The notes under the pieces: model-generated
Told to the model about the DNA's origin: nothing
What the model saw: only the letters and a program-made list of their open reading frames with translations
The model's database searches: none
Translations under genes and position numbers: made by a program
NCBI GenBank assembly: GCA_020161575.1
Contig: JAIUNR010000002.1
Span: 186,001-250,000 of the forward strand
Origin: Pseudomonadota bacterium
GTDB taxonomy: Bacteria > Pseudomonadota > Alphaproteobacteria > Rhizobiales > Beijerinckiaceae
Reading direction: 5' to 3'
Length of the DNA stretch: 64,000 nt
Shown: piece after piece, positions 33,103-42,352 of the stretch
Layout: every line of letters begins with the position of its first letter
Numbering within the stretch: position 1 is the first letter of the stretch

Positions 33103-33453
33103 CTAGCTCTGGTCCGCGGGCAGGTCGCCAATGACCGGAATACCGTTCGGGTCGGATGCCAGGGCTCTATCCCACACGACATGACGAATGGAAAGCATGC
33201 CATAAAAATGCGGGAAAAGCGCTCCTCCACGCGAGGGCTCATAGCGGAGCCCCTCGCCAAGTGCATCGGCATCAATTGCGAGCAGGACAAGTCCTGTGCG
33301 GCCGCAAAAATGACGTCGTGCGGTTTCCCCGACCTGAGCGCCCGTGGAGAAGTGAATGAACCCGTCAGCGAGATCGACAACCGAACCGGAAAAAATGCCG
33401 TTTTTTTGGAACGCGACCCATTCTAGACCGTCAATAATCTTATAGATAATCAT
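33103..33453 (-). CDS. DUF952 family protein
   Basis: This 116-residue soluble protein has the DUF952 signatures: a start with [15 protein letters not shown], the [11 protein letters not shown] motif with a conserved histidine, and the [15 protein letters not shown] segment with Arg and His. The fold resembles ADP-ribosyl-transferring or glutathione-S-transferase-related barrels in some predictions, but the activity is unknown. A GAGG sequence lies 7 bases before the ATG. It is upstream of pyrD on the same strand and diverges from the S24 regulator gene, sharing a 137-base intergenic region. Confidence 0.85.
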   Translation of the reverse strand: MIIYKIIDGLEWVAFQKNGIFSGSVVDLADGFIHFSTGAQVGETARRHFCGRTGLVLLAIDADALGEGLRYEPSRGGALFPHFYGMLSIRHVVWDRALASDPNGIPVIGDLPADQS

Positions 33454-33501
33454 GCGAAACCTCAGCTTCTACAACCCTTTGTGCAGATGCACCACCGGAG
33501 C

Positions 33502-33530
33502 GTGGCATAATCTCAGTATTTTCTTATAAT
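33502..33530 (+). promoter_or_regulatory. Sigma-70-like promoter of the S24-type regulator
   Basis: GTGGCA (33502-33507, 4 of 6 to TTGACA), a 17-base spacer and a perfect TATAAT (33525-33530) lie about 60 bases before the regulator start. CTCAG (33512-33516) and CTGAG (33536-33540) form inverted arms around the -10 box, a likely site for autorepression. GGTAC occurs twice in the leader (33551 and 33577). Confidence 0.6.
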
Positions 33531-33590
33531 TGTAGCTGAGCAACAAAGTTGGTACTCCGGAAAAAACACAAAACTAGGTACAAAACGCGT

Positions 33591-34214
33591 ATGCTAAGCC
33601 ATGCACAAATATGGGCAGCGATTGATGCGCTGGCCAATCACAAGGGGCTCACGCCCTCTAGCCTCGCCAAGCGTGCTGGCCTTGACCCCACGACCTTCAA
33701 CCGTTCCAAGCGTGTGAAGCCGGATGGCAACCCGCGCTGGCCCTCGACCGAATCGATCGCCAAGATCCTGAACGCCACCGGCGTCTCCATCGATGCCTTC
33801 ATCGGCATGATCCCGCGTGACGATGCGCCGGAAATGCACAAGATTCCATTCCGCCTTCTGGCGGACAATCTGGCCCACGCCTTTGACGCCGGCGGAAAAC
33901 CGCTGCTGGATAGCTGGGCGCGGATCGTTTTCCCGCATCACAATGAGAAGAACGCTTTCGCGCTCGAAATTCAGGACAGCCGGTTCTTCCCCGTCTATCG
34001 GGCGGGGGATGTCGTGGTGGTCGCGCCGGAAACGCCGGTGCGGCGCGGGGATCGCGTCTTCGTTCTGATGGCGGATGGCAGCGCGGGGATAGAGGTCCTT
34101 GGCCATCAGGCCCCGCCGGTCGCCTATCTCAACACGCTCAAGGGCGAGGAGCAGCCGCCGCGCAGGCTCGATCAGGTCCGCCTGATCGCCCGCATCGTCT
34201 GGGCGAGCCAATAG
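33591..34214 (+). CDS. S24/LexA-like HTH transcriptional regulator lacking the usual lysine
   Basis: This 207-residue protein has an N-terminal helix-turn-helix (LTPSSLAKRAGLDPTTFNRS) and a C-terminal S24-type beta domain. The serine of the self-cleavage dyad is present in LEIQDSRFFPVYRAGDVVVV. The strand that should carry the catalytic lysine reads GSAGIEVLG, so a glutamate stands at the expected position and autocleavage is unlikely. ATG 33591 (MLSHAQIWAAID) was chosen because it directly follows the leader with promoter and GGTAC repeats; an open frame reaches 33549. The type resembles chromosomal COG2932 regulators, not a prophage repressor, and no phage gene is nearby. Its targets are unknown; the divergent DUF952 gene and its own promoter are the first candidates. 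Confidence 0.85.
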   Translation: MLSHAQIWAAIDALANHKGLTPSSLAKRAGLDPTTFNRSKRVKPDGNPRWPSTESIAKILNATGVSIDAFIGMIPRDDAPEMHKIPFRLLADNLAHAFDAGGKPLLDSWARIVFPHHNEKNAFALEIQDSRFFPVYRAGDVVVVAPETPVRRGDRVFVLMADGSAGIEVLGHQAPPVAYLNTLKGEEQPPRRLDQVRLIARIVWASQ

Positions 34215-34223
34215 GCTCGCTCC

Positions 34224-35948
34224 TCATGTTTTCGGGGCACGTTCGGCCAGAAAGGCCGCGTGCCGCGCAATCAGGCGGCCTGCAAGCGCATCCTCGATCA
34301 ATGCGATCGCATTGCCGATGCCGTAAATCGCGGCAAAGGAGCCGAAGCGCGGGCCGCGCTCCTCACCCAGCAGCACCTGATAGAGCGCGTTGAACCAGGC
34401 ATTGGATACGCCGGGCCTCTCGGGAGTCGCGCCCTTGGCCTTGAAGTCCTGATAGCGCGGCTCGGCGCGGCCGACATCGTAGACCGCTTCCTGAATAGCC
34501 TCAGCGCTTGCATTCTCGGGCAAGGCCGCAAGATTAGCCGCGAGCGCTTCAAGCGCCTTGCGTTCCACGTCGTCCGGCGCGCGATAATTCTTCTTGGGCT
34601 TCACGAAATCGCGGAAATAGCGGATCGCGTAGCCCACCAGCGCATCGAGCCGGGGGTGGGTCTCCGGAGAGGCGCCCGGCGCATAGCGCTTCAGGAAGCC
34701 CCAGAGCACGCCCTTGTCCTCCGCATTGGCGACAGCAACAAGATTAAGCAGGAGCACGAAGCTGACCTGCGTGCCGGGCGCGTTCGCGCCGGCGGCGGCG
34801 ATCTTCTCGGATTCGGGCGGGGTGCCGGCATGGATATGCCAGACCGGGTTGCCAAGCCGGTTCTTGTCGTCCTGCCGCGGGAAGGCATCGAGAAAGGCGA
34901 GATAATCGTCAACCGCGCGCGGAATGACATCGAAATAGAGCTTCTTCGCCTCGCGCGGCTTGTGGAACATGTAAAGCGCAAGACTCTCGGGCGAGGCATA
35001 GGTGAGCCATTCGTCGATGGTGAGCCCATTGCCCTTGGACTTGGAGATCTTCTGCCCGTTCTCATCGAGAAAGAGCTCGTAGACGTAATGCTCCGGCGCC
35101 ACACCGCCAAGGATCTCGCAGATGCGATCGTAGATCGCGGCATTGGTCTGGTGGTCCTTGCCGAACATTTCGAAATCGATATCGAGCGCGGCCCAGCGCA
35201 TACCGAAATCCGGCTTCCATTGCAGCTTCACATGCCCACCGGTGACAGGCAGCGTGGTATCGCGCCCGTCCTCGTCCGCGAAGGTGATCGTGCCATCCTT
35301 GGCGTTGACCTCCTTCATGGGCACGTAGAGCACGCGGCCCGTGGTGGGCGAGATGGGCAGGAAAGGCGAATAGGTCGCCTGACGCTCGGCGCCGAGGGTG
35401 GGCAGCATGACCGCCATGATGTCGTCATAGCGCTCGGCTGCACGGCGCAGAACCGTGTCGAACCGCCCGGCGCGGTAATAATCGGTCGCGCTGGCGAACT
35501 CGTATTTGAAGCCGAACGTATCGAGAAAGCGGCGCAGCATCGCGTTGTTGTGATGGCCGAAACTCTCGTAATCGCCGCCAAAGGGGTTTGGCACAACCGT
35601 CAGCGGCTTTTGCAGGTGCGGTTCGAGGAACGCCTTGTCCGGCACATTGTCCGGCACCTTGCGCATGCCGTCCATGTCGTCGGAAAACACGAGCAGGCGC
35701 GTGGGAATTTCGCCGCCGGTCAGGGTTTCGAACGCGTGCTGCACCATCGTCGTGCGCGCGACCTCGCCGAAAGTACCGATATGCGGCAATCCCGAAGGCC
35801 CGTATCCGGTCTCGAAAATCACCTCTTTCTTGCCTGATTTCGCAAACCCGCCCTTCCGCTCGAGCCGCGCGATGATCTTGCGCGCCTCCTCGAAAGGCCA
35901 GGCGGGGGATTCCTGGGCGGGCTGGCGATAGGGAAAAAGGGCGGACAT
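34224..35948 (-). CDS. lysS: Class I lysyl-tRNA synthetase
   Basis: This 574-residue enzyme charges tRNA-Lys. It is the class I (Rossmann) form typical of archaea and alphaproteobacteria, not the common class II LysRS. The HIGH-type motif is in [15 protein letters not shown] (near residue 45) and the KMSKS-type motif in KISKSKGNG (near residue 305). A C-terminal helical domain for the anticodon stem follows. ATG 35948 ([10 protein letters not shown]) was preferred over a frame extension to 36008, since the homologous part begins there. It is convergent with the S24 regulator gene, with 9 bases between the stops. The literature symbol for class I LysRS is lysK or lysS. Confidence 0.96.
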   Translation of the reverse strand: MSALFPYRQPAQESPAWPFEEARKIIARLERKGGFAKSGKKEVIFETGYGPSGLPHIGTFGEVARTTMVQHAFETLTGGEIPTRLLVFSDDMDGMRKVPDNVPDKAFLEPHLQKPLTVVPNPFGGDYESFGHHNNAMLRRFLDTFGFKYEFASATDYYRAGRFDTVLRRAAERYDDIMAVMLPTLGAERQATYSPFLPISPTTGRVLYVPMKEVNAKDGTITFADEDGRDTTLPVTGGHVKLQWKPDFGMRWAALDIDFEMFGKDHQTNAAIYDRICEILGGVAPEHYVYELFLDENGQKISKSKGNGLTIDEWLTYASPESLALYMFHKPREAKKLYFDVIPRAVDDYLAFLDAFPRQDDKNRLGNPVWHIHAGTPPESEKIAAAGANAPGTQVSFVLLLNLVAVANAEDKGVLWGFLKRYAPGASPETHPRLDALVGYAIRYFRDFVKPKKNYRAPDDVERKALEALAANLAALPENASAEAIQEAVYDVGRAEPRYQDFKAKGATPERPGVSNAWFNALYQVLLGEERGPRFGSFAAIYGIGNAIALIEDALAGRLIARHAAFLAERAPKT

Positions 35949-36053
35949 CGATCTTGGACCCGAAATTGTGAGTAGTTGAAGGGGTTTCGTTAGGCTGCGC
36001 AGGCGCAAGCGTCAATCGCGCTGCAATAAACAAGTGTCCCAGGCTCGGCCACC

Positions 36054-36968
36054 TCAATAAAGGGGCATCGGAAAATGCTTGAGATAGATTTTCGCGTAGC
36101 GCCCGTCGCGGTTGATGCGCCAGAGCGCATGATCGATGGCATTGCGAAGATCGATTTTCCCGTGACGCATTACAATCGCCGCGCCCTCTCCGAAATAGCG
36201 GCTTTCCGTGAAGGCACCCCCGACGAAAGCACAGCAGTCGAGCGATTCCGAGCCGTTCATCCAGAAGCCGAGGGCGACCGCATCACCGAAGACGAAATCG
36301 ACCTCGCCACGCCGCACCTGGTCCAGCGCTTGTTCGGGCCGCTCGAAGCGCACCAGCTGAATGCCGGGAAAGAAGGCGTTGAGATAGGCTTCATGCGCCG
36401 AACCGCCTATCGTGCCGATGCGTCTGCCTGCAAGCGCGGCAGGCTCGATATTCGTGATGGCGCGATCACGCCGTGCAGCGAAACGCGCTGGGGAGCGAAG
36501 CGTTGGCAGCGAGGTCTCATATTCGCGGCGCAGATCCGATGTCAGCCGGTGCCCCGCAATGACAGCATCGGCCTCCTCCCGGTCGAGCGCGGGCAGAAGC
36601 AGGGCCCAACGTCTCGGCTGGACGGTGCAGGTCACGCTCAGTTCCGCACAGATGGCGCGGGCGAGGTCGATGTTGAACCCGGACAACGCCCCATCCCGGC
36701 CGATATAGTTGAATGGCGGATAATCTTCCTCCGTTACGAAACGGATGGTGCCGGACCGGATGCCGACGCCGCGCTCGATCCGCCTTTCGGGATCGACGAA
36801 GGCGGGTATGGTCACATGCCCCTGCGCGGCGGGTCGTTTATCCTCGGCGCGCGACGCAACAGAGCCATGCAAAAGAAGCATGACCGTACACAGGAAGCTC
36901 CCGCCTGCCCGGCGTAATGCAGAGACAAGAACCAACCGGATCTGTTGCAAGCCCTTGTACGTTCTCAT
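36054..36968 (-). CDS. Orphan amino-acid-type solute-binding protein (SBP family 3)
   Basis: This 304-residue exported protein has an N-terminal signal (FLCTVMLLLHGSVASRA) and the periplasmic binding fold of family 3: TIRFVTEEDYPPFNYIGRDG opens the domain, then GFNIDLARAICAELSVTC, and the hinge phrase LAGRRIGTIGGSAHEAYLNA. Such proteins hand polar amino acids or opines to ABC permeases. No permease or ATPase gene is beside it, so it either serves a distant transporter or is a receptor. It is read away from ppdK and toward lysS, which is also on the minus strand, with 105 bases between. The ligand is not assigned. Confidence 0.88.
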   Translation of the reverse strand: MRTYKGLQQIRLVLVSALRRAGGSFLCTVMLLLHGSVASRAEDKRPAAQGHVTIPAFVDPERRIERGVGIRSGTIRFVTEEDYPPFNYIGRDGALSGFNIDLARAICAELSVTCTVQPRRWALLLPALDREEADAVIAGHRLTSDLRREYETSLPTLRSPARFAARRDRAITNIEPAALAGRRIGTIGGSAHEAYLNAFFPGIQLVRFERPEQALDQVRRGEVDFVFGDAVALGFWMNGSESLDCCAFVGGAFTESRYFGEGAAIVMRHGKIDLRNAIDHALWRINRDGRYAKIYLKHFPMPLY

Positions 36969-37142
36969 CCTGCCTCGCCAATTCCCATACGGGCGCGAGG
37001 AGAAGATCTTTCACAGCTCGTGCCGCTTGAACAGAGGGGGTGCGCGGGAAACGTCAACCCATCGAAGCAGTTGCCTTTGCTCGCCATTTGCGACAGGAGA
37101 ATAACGTCTTTTTGCACCTGCGAATAGCTTCCGAGGGCTGAC

Positions 37143-39821
37143 ATGACGAAATGGGTCTACACATTCGGCGACGGCAAGGCCGAAGGTAATTCCGGGCTGA
37201 AAAACCTGCTCGGCGGCAAAGGCGCCAATCTCGCGGAAATGTGCAATCTCGGCCTACCAGTTCCGCCAGGCTTCACCATTTCCACTGAGGTCTGCACGGC
37301 TTTCTACGAGAATAACCGCCAATACCCGCTCGATCTTGCCGCGCAGGTCGATGCCGCGATGAACGAGGTCGGCAGGCTCGCAGGCCGCCGCTTCGGTGAC
37401 GCGAAGGACCCGCTGCTCGTTTCCGTCCGCTCCGGCGCGCGCGCCTCGATGCCGGGCATGATGGATACCGTGCTCAATCTCGGCCTGAACGATGTCACCG
37501 TCGAGGCAATGGCGGCGCTTTCGGGCAATCCGCGTTTCGCCTGGGACAGCTACCGCCGTTTCATCACCATGTATTCCAACGTGGTGCTCGACCTCGATCA
37601 CCACAATTTCGAGGATATTCTCGAGGAATACAAGGATTCAAAAGGCTTCACCCTCGATACCGATCTCTCGGCGGAGGATTGGAAGCATATCGTCGGCGCT
37701 TACAAGGAATGCGTGGTCCGCGAATTGGGCAGGCCCTTCCCGCAGGACCCGCATGAGCAGCTCTGGGGTGCCATCGGCGCCGTTTTCGGCTCGTGGATGA
37801 ATGCCCGCGCGATCAAGTATCGCGACCTGCATTCCATTCCGGAGAGCTGGGGCACGGCCGTCAACGTGCAGGCGATGGTGTTCGGCAATATGGGCGAGAC
37901 TTCCGCCACCGGCGTCGCCTTCACCCGCAATCCCTCAACCGGCGAGAAGGAACTTTACGGCGAATTCCTGATCAATGCGCAGGGCGAGGATGTCGTCGCC
38001 GGCATCCGCACGCCGCAGGATATCACCGAGAAGGCGCGCATCGCCGCCGGCTCGACCAAGCCCTCGCTCGAGACCTCGCTGCCGGAAGCCTATCGTGAGC
38101 TTGTCCGCATCTACGGCGTGCTCGAGAAGCATTACCGCGACATGCAGGATCTCGAATTCACCGTCCAGCAGGGCAAGCTCTGGATGCTCCAGACGCGCAA
38201 CGGCAAGCGCACCGCCAAGGCGGCGCTCCGCATCGCGGTGGATCTCGCGAGCGAAGGGCTGATCACCCGCGAAGAAGCGGTGCAGCGCGTCGATCCCGCC
38301 TCGCTTGATCAGCTGCTCCACCCCACCATCGACCCCAAGGCGAAGCGGATCGTCCTTTCGACAGGCCTGCCGGCCTCGCCCGGCGCGGCGACGGGACAGA
38401 TCGTCTTCACCTCGGAGGAGGCGGAACAGGCCGTCAAGGAGAAGCGCAAGGTCATCCTTGTGCGCGTGGAAACCTCGCCGGAGGATATCCACGGGATGCA
38501 TGCGGCCGAAGGCATTCTCACCACACGCGGCGGCATGACCAGCCACGCCGCCGTGGTGGCGCGCGGCATGGGCAAGCCCTGCGTCTCCGGCGCCGGCGCG
38601 ATCCGCATCGATATGACGACCGGAACAATGAGCGCCGGCGGCAAGGTGCTCAAGCGCGGTGATTTCATCACCATCGACGGTTCGAACGGTCAGGTGCTCG
38701 AAGGCGAGATCGCGATGCTCCAGCCGGAGCTTTCGGGCGAATTCGGCACGCTCATGGGCTGGGCCGATTCCGCCCGCCGCATGAAGATCCGTACCAATGC
38801 GGAGACCCCGCTCGACGCGCGGATGGCGGTGAAATTCGGCGCTGAAGGCATCGGTTTGTGCCGCACCGAGCATATGTTCTTCGATGGCGAACGCATCATC
38901 GCCATGCGCGAGATGATCCTTTCCGATGATGAGGCCGGGCGGCGCGCCGCCTTGGCTAAGCTCCTGCCGATGCAGCGTTCGGATTTCGCCGAACTCTTCG
39001 AGATCATGAAGGGATTGCCGGTCACGATCCGCCTGCTAGATCCGCCGCTTCATGAATTCCTCCCGCACGAGCCGAAAGAAATCCAGGAAGTCGCGGAAGC
39101 GATGGGCGCGAACGCGGAAAAGCTTCGCCTGCGTGCGCTGGAGCTGAAGGAATCCAACCCGATGCTCGGCTTCCGCGGTTGCCGCCTCGCGGTCGCCTAT
39201 CCCGAAATCGCCGAGATGCAGGCCCGCGCCATTTTCGAGGCAGCCATCGAGGCCGCCAGGAAAACCGGCGCGCCGGTGACGCCGGAAATCATGGTGCCGC
39301 TGGTCATGACCAAGGCCGAGCTCGATCTCGTCAAGGCGCGGATCGATGCCATGGCGAAGCAGGTCGGCACGGAACACGGCGCCACGCTCGAATACAGCGT
39401 CGGCACCATGATCGAGCTGCCGCGCGCCGCCCTGCGCGCGGGCGAGATCGCACAAGCCGCCGAGTTCTTCTCCTTCGGCACCAATGATCTCACCCAGACG
39501 ACGCTCGGCATCAGCCGCGACGATGCCGGCTCCTTCCTCGGCGCCTACAAGGCGCGCGGCATTCTCGGCGAAGACCCTTTCGCGACGCTCGATCAGGACG
39601 GGGTGGGCGAACTCGTGAAGCTCGCCGTCGAACGCGGCCGCGCGACGCGGAAGGCGATCAAGCTCGGCATCTGCGGCGAACATGGCGGCGATCCCGCCTC
39701 CATCGCCTTCTGCGAGAATGTGGGCCTCGATTACGTTTCCTGCTCGCCCTTCCGCGTGCCGATCGCGCGGCTGGCGGCGGCGCAGGCCGCGCTCGGCAAG
39801 GTGACGAAGGCCGAGGGATGA
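37143..39821 (+). CDS. ppdK: Pyruvate, phosphate dikinase
   Basis: This 892-residue cytosolic enzyme interconverts pyruvate, ATP and phosphate with PEP, AMP and pyrophosphate, linking glycolysis and gluconeogenesis. The N-terminal ATP-grasp domain opens with KWVYTFGDGKAEGNSGLKNL and includes LLGGKGANLAEM. The phosphohistidine swivel domain holds the catalytic His in TTRGGMTSHAAVVARGMGKP (near residue 465). The C-terminal TIM barrel binds PEP (GIGLCRTEHMFF, then the Cys region LGICGEHGGDPAS). The length is typical of bacterial PPDK. It stands alone, with a bidirectional terminator behind it. Confidence 0.98.
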   Translation: MTKWVYTFGDGKAEGNSGLKNLLGGKGANLAEMCNLGLPVPPGFTISTEVCTAFYENNRQYPLDLAAQVDAAMNEVGRLAGRRFGDAKDPLLVSVRSGARASMPGMMDTVLNLGLNDVTVEAMAALSGNPRFAWDSYRRFITMYSNVVLDLDHHNFEDILEEYKDSKGFTLDTDLSAEDWKHIVGAYKECVVRELGRPFPQDPHEQLWGAIGAVFGSWMNARAIKYRDLHSIPESWGTAVNVQAMVFGNMGETSATGVAFTRNPSTGEKELYGEFLINAQGEDVVAGIRTPQDITEKARIAAGSTKPSLETSLPEAYRELVRIYGVLEKHYRDMQDLEFTVQQGKLWMLQTRNGKRTAKAALRIAVDLASEGLITREEAVQRVDPASLDQLLHPTIDPKAKRIVLSTGLPASPGAATGQIVFTSEEAEQAVKEKRKVILVRVETSPEDIHGMHAAEGILTTRGGMTSHAAVVARGMGKPCVSGAGAIRIDMTTGTMSAGGKVLKRGDFITIDGSNGQVLEGEIAMLQPELSGEFGTLMGWADSARRMKIRTNAETPLDARMAVKFGAEGIGLCRTEHMFFDGERIIAMREMILSDDEAGRRAALAKLLPMQRSDFAELFEIMKGLPVTIRLLDPPLHEFLPHEPKEIQEVAEAMGANAEKLRLRALELKESNPMLGFRGCRLAVAYPEIAEMQARAIFEAAIEAARKTGAPVTPEIMVPLVMTKAELDLVKARIDAMAKQVGTEHGATLEYSVGTMIELPRAALRAGEIAQAAEFFSFGTNDLTQTTLGISRDDAGSFLGAYKARGILGEDPFATLDQDGVGELVKLAVERGRATRKAIKLGICGEHGGDPASIAFCENVGLDYVSCSPFRVPIARLAAAQAALGKVTKAEG

Positions 39822-39824
39822 AAA

Positions 39825-39850
39825 GGGAGGCGGCCTGACCGCCTCCCCTT
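39825..39850. terminator. Bidirectional terminator between ppdK and the metallo-hydrolase gene
   Basis: GGGAGGCGG (39825-39833) and CCGCCTCCC (39839-39847) form a 9-bp stem with a 5-base loop. On the minus strand the stem is followed by TTTTC, and on the plus strand by CTTAGAGCTTCTT, so it can serve both convergent genes, more clearly the minus one. Confidence 0.8.
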
Positions 39851-39880
39851 AGAGCTTCTTCCGACCAAGCGAACCCGCTC
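39848..39880. repeat. Partial copy of the TAGAGC-type intergenic repeat
   Basis: TTAGAGCTTCTTCCGACCAA followed by GCG closely matches the left arm of the element at 14304 (AGAGCATTTTCCGATCAAGCG), with a few substitutions. The right arm is missing, so this is a degraded remnant. Confidence 0.5.
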
Positions 39881-39885
39881 TGGAA

Positions 39886-40845
39886 TCAGAGCCCGAAGCC
39901 GAACGGCGCGGGCGTAAAGGCGTAGCCCGCGCCCGATTTGGCGACGAAGCCGAAGCCCGGAAAATCGAGATGCGCGCCGGAAACCATGATCCGCTCGGCC
40001 GCGACTTGCTCAAGAATCTTGAGGCGGTTTTCGCGCGCGGTGCCGACATCCGCATCAAAAGCGATCGAGATTGCGGGATTGGCGAATTGCAGGTCGGGCG
40101 CATGAACCACATCGCCCCACAAAAGCAGTTGCTTGCCGCCTGAAGCGATCCTGTAGCCGACATGCCCCGGCGTATGGCCGAAAAGCTCGACCGTCGTCAC
40201 GCCCGGAATGACCTCCTGGCTCCCCTTCACCTTCCGGGTCCGGCCGGCATAGGGCTTGATCGCTGCATTGGCCATGCGGAAGAACGGCTGCACCTCCTGC
40301 GGCGCGCGTGAGGCAATCCCCTCATCGGTCCAGAAGGCGTGCTCCTTTTCATGGACGACCAGTTCGGCATTCGGGAAGGTCGCGCCAAGCTCATCCGCGA
40401 TCCCGCCGACATGATCGGGGTGGAGATGGGTCGCAAGGATCACGTCCACGGCGGCTGGATCGAAGCCCGCCAGCGCGAGGGCCGGCAGAAACCGGCCGAG
40501 ATGGGGAGAAAACCCCTTGACGGTGCCGGCATCGACGAGCGCGAGCTTTTCGCCATTATTGACAACGAAAGCATTGACGGAGGAGCGGTGCGCGCCCTCG
40601 CCCCTGAAACTCGCCGCCATCAATTTCTTCAGTGTCGTTTCATCTGCCCCGGAAAACATCGCCAGCGCGAGATCAAGATAGCCATCCGAAATCGCCGTCA
40701 CTTCTATCGAGCCGATACCGATGCGGGCGAGCCCTGTCGCTTGCGCGGCGGCGAGAGGGGCCTTGGCCAGAACGGAGGCAGGCAGGGATGGAACAAGCGC
40801 GAGCCCCGCAGCGGAGCCTAGAAAATGGCGACGATCAAATGGCAT
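39886..40845 (-). CDS. Tat-exported MBL-fold metallo-hydrolase
   Basis: This 319-residue member of the metallo-beta-lactamase superfamily has a twin-arginine signal (DRRHFLGSAAGLALVPSLPA). The zinc motif is ATHLHPDHVGGIADE, with further histidines in NAELVVHEKEHAFW and VELFGHTPGHVGYR and the late acidic ligand in LLLWGDVVHAPD. It acts as a periplasmic hydrolase, possibly on lactones or esters. ATG 40845 (MPFDRRHFLG) is preferred over the upstream ATG at 40860. Its 3' end faces ppdK with a terminator between. The substrate cannot be read. Confidence 0.92.
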   Translation of the reverse strand: MPFDRRHFLGSAAGLALVPSLPASVLAKAPLAAAQATGLARIGIGSIEVTAISDGYLDLALAMFSGADETTLKKLMAASFRGEGAHRSSVNAFVVNNGEKLALVDAGTVKGFSPHLGRFLPALALAGFDPAAVDVILATHLHPDHVGGIADELGATFPNAELVVHEKEHAFWTDEGIASRAPQEVQPFFRMANAAIKPYAGRTRKVKGSQEVIPGVTTVELFGHTPGHVGYRIASGGKQLLLWGDVVHAPDLQFANPAISIAFDADVGTARENRLKILEQVAAERIMVSGAHLDFPGFGFVAKSGAGYAFTPAPFGFGL

Positions 40846-41014
40846 GCAAGCCTCCTGCATTGAAACAGCCCGGAAAATAGGTCGCGCGGCTTCGACGACA
40901 AGTGAAAGCTTCGCAGCAAGAATTAACCTTTTCCATTAAGCCCCTCTGAACCGCGTTCCGCGATACTCGGCTTTGGGACGACGACAGGTATTGCGCGTTG
41001 CGGCGCAGTGACAG

Positions 41015-42211
41015 GTGGTGCCGGTGGGAAACCGAAAGAACCATTTCCGGAAAATGGGCCGACGTCACGGCATGATCGGTCTGTTGATCCGCTTGCGGCA
41101 AGCGGGCCTTGCCATCGCCGCCATGCTCGCGCCCTGGACCCTTAGCGCGGCGCTTGTGATATCGCTCACCGCCAGCGCCGGCGAGAATAGCGGTCGCAAG
41201 GACCTCGGTTTCCGCCGCTCGACCCTGATCGAGCCCCAGCGCCTTACCTTGCTGCCGCCGGCGATGCCTGTGCTCTCCTTGCGCGGGAATGCGCGCAAAC
41301 CAGACGAGACCACATCATCCGCTGCCGATTGGCGCCGCCTCAAACCCCATATCCGCCCCGCCGATCTCGCGCGCGAGACAAGCCTGCCGGCAGAAGCCTC
41401 GGCATCGCTCTATTTCCTCGACGACCCTGTCGTTTTCATGCCCCGCGCGCTCGAACCGCCCGTCTCGCTCGCCAGCGCTTCCGAGATCCTGCTGGCCCGC
41501 CTCCACCGCTTCGGGGAGGAAGGCCTGACCCCCGAAGCCAATCGGCTCAACGATACAACTCTGACACCGGAAGCCCGCCGCCTGCTTACCCGCGCCAGGC
41601 CGGACGGCGCCACCCCCGGCATCGACCCCGCCCGGCTTCGCGCCGCGCAGACCCCCGCGGCGACCGCCCCTGAAATCATCGCGGCGGCGGCCATGCGAAT
41701 CCCGGCCTTCGCGCATGTTCATTCCGACGCTTCCGGCGGCAAGGCCGAGAGCACGCGCCTCACGTTTTCGCGCGGCTATCTCGATCTCGTCGATCCCGCC
41801 TCGCTCCAGCAGGAAACGAAATGCCTCGCCGAAGCGATCTATTTCGAGGCCCGCTCGGAACCGCCGGAGGGGCAGGCAGCCGTCGCGCAGGTGGTGCTCA
41901 ACCGCGTCGCCAGCGGGCTCTATCCCACCAATATCTGCGGCGTGGTCTACCAGAACCGCCACCGCTACAAGGCCTGCCAGTTCACCTTCGCCTGCGAAGG
42001 GCGCAGTCTTGCCATCCACGAACCGGAAGCGTGGGGAAAAGCCGAACGGATCGCAAAAGCGGTTCTCGCCGGCACACGCTATAACCCCGATATCGCCACA
42101 TCGACACATTACCATGCCGAATATGTCGCACCCTATTGGTCAAGGCGCCTGAAGAAGACAGAGCAGATCGGACGCCACATTTTCTATCGCCTGCGTCCGG
42201 GGCAGACTTGA
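41015..42211 (+). CDS. SleB/CwlJ-type cell-wall hydrolase
   Basis: This protein (398 residues from GTG 41015, or 385 from ATG 41054) has an N-terminal membrane anchor or signal (IRLRQAGLAIAAMLAPWTLS). A low-complexity proline- and alanine-rich stretch follows, then a C-terminal Hydrolase_2 domain (about residues 270-395). The domain signature is KCLAEAIYFEARSEPPEGQA (catalytic Glu of the lytic transglycosylase-like fold), then VAQVVLNRVASGLYPTNICG, YQNRHRYKACQFTFACEG and THYHAEYVAPYW. In Hyphomicrobiales such enzymes act in peptidoglycan remodelling, not in spores. It ends in a strong rho-independent terminator. The start is not certain. Confidence 0.88.
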   Translation: MVPVGNRKNHFRKMGRRHGMIGLLIRLRQAGLAIAAMLAPWTLSAALVISLTASAGENSGRKDLGFRRSTLIEPQRLTLLPPAMPVLSLRGNARKPDETTSSAADWRRLKPHIRPADLARETSLPAEASASLYFLDDPVVFMPRALEPPVSLASASEILLARLHRFGEEGLTPEANRLNDTTLTPEARRLLTRARPDGATPGIDPARLRAAQTPAATAPEIIAAAAMRIPAFAHVHSDASGGKAESTRLTFSRGYLDLVDPASLQQETKCLAEAIYFEARSEPPEGQAAVAQVVLNRVASGLYPTNICGVVYQNRHRYKACQFTFACEGRSLAIHEPEAWGKAERIAKAVLAGTRYNPDIATSTHYHAEYVAPYWSRRLKKTEQIGRHIFYRLRPGQT

Positions 42212-42270
42212 GGGAGTCTCCCTCGAATATTCATGATGAATCGTGCCCCGATTTACCGTGATCAGCGAAA

Positions 42271-42299
42271 GGGAGCACGTCTGCTCCCGTTTTTCTCTT
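42271..42299 (+). terminator. Rho-independent terminator of the cell-wall hydrolase gene
   Basis: GGGAGCA-CGTC-TGCTCCC is a perfect 7-bp stem with a 4-base loop followed by GTTTTTCTCTT. A second hairpin, GAGGGA-GTC-TCCCTC, overlaps the stop codon at 42210-42224. Confidence 0.92.
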
Positions 42300-42352
42300 G
42301 CCTCAAAGTAGGGCATGCTAAAGTTGGCATGCAGAGAAATAACGAGGCTCCC

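Noticed and set aside
33591..34214. S24 regulator as a prophage repressor
   Set aside because: No integrase, excisionase, structural or lysis genes lie nearby and its neighbours are housekeeping genes, so a chromosomal regulator is the better reading.
34260..35837. Long plus-strand frame opposite lysS
   Set aside because: Antisense to a synthetase with HIGH- and KMSKS-type motifs; no start signals and no domain.
41015..42211. SleB-like gene as evidence of sporulation
   Set aside because: The domain is common in non-sporulating alphaproteobacteria and no other sporulation gene is present.
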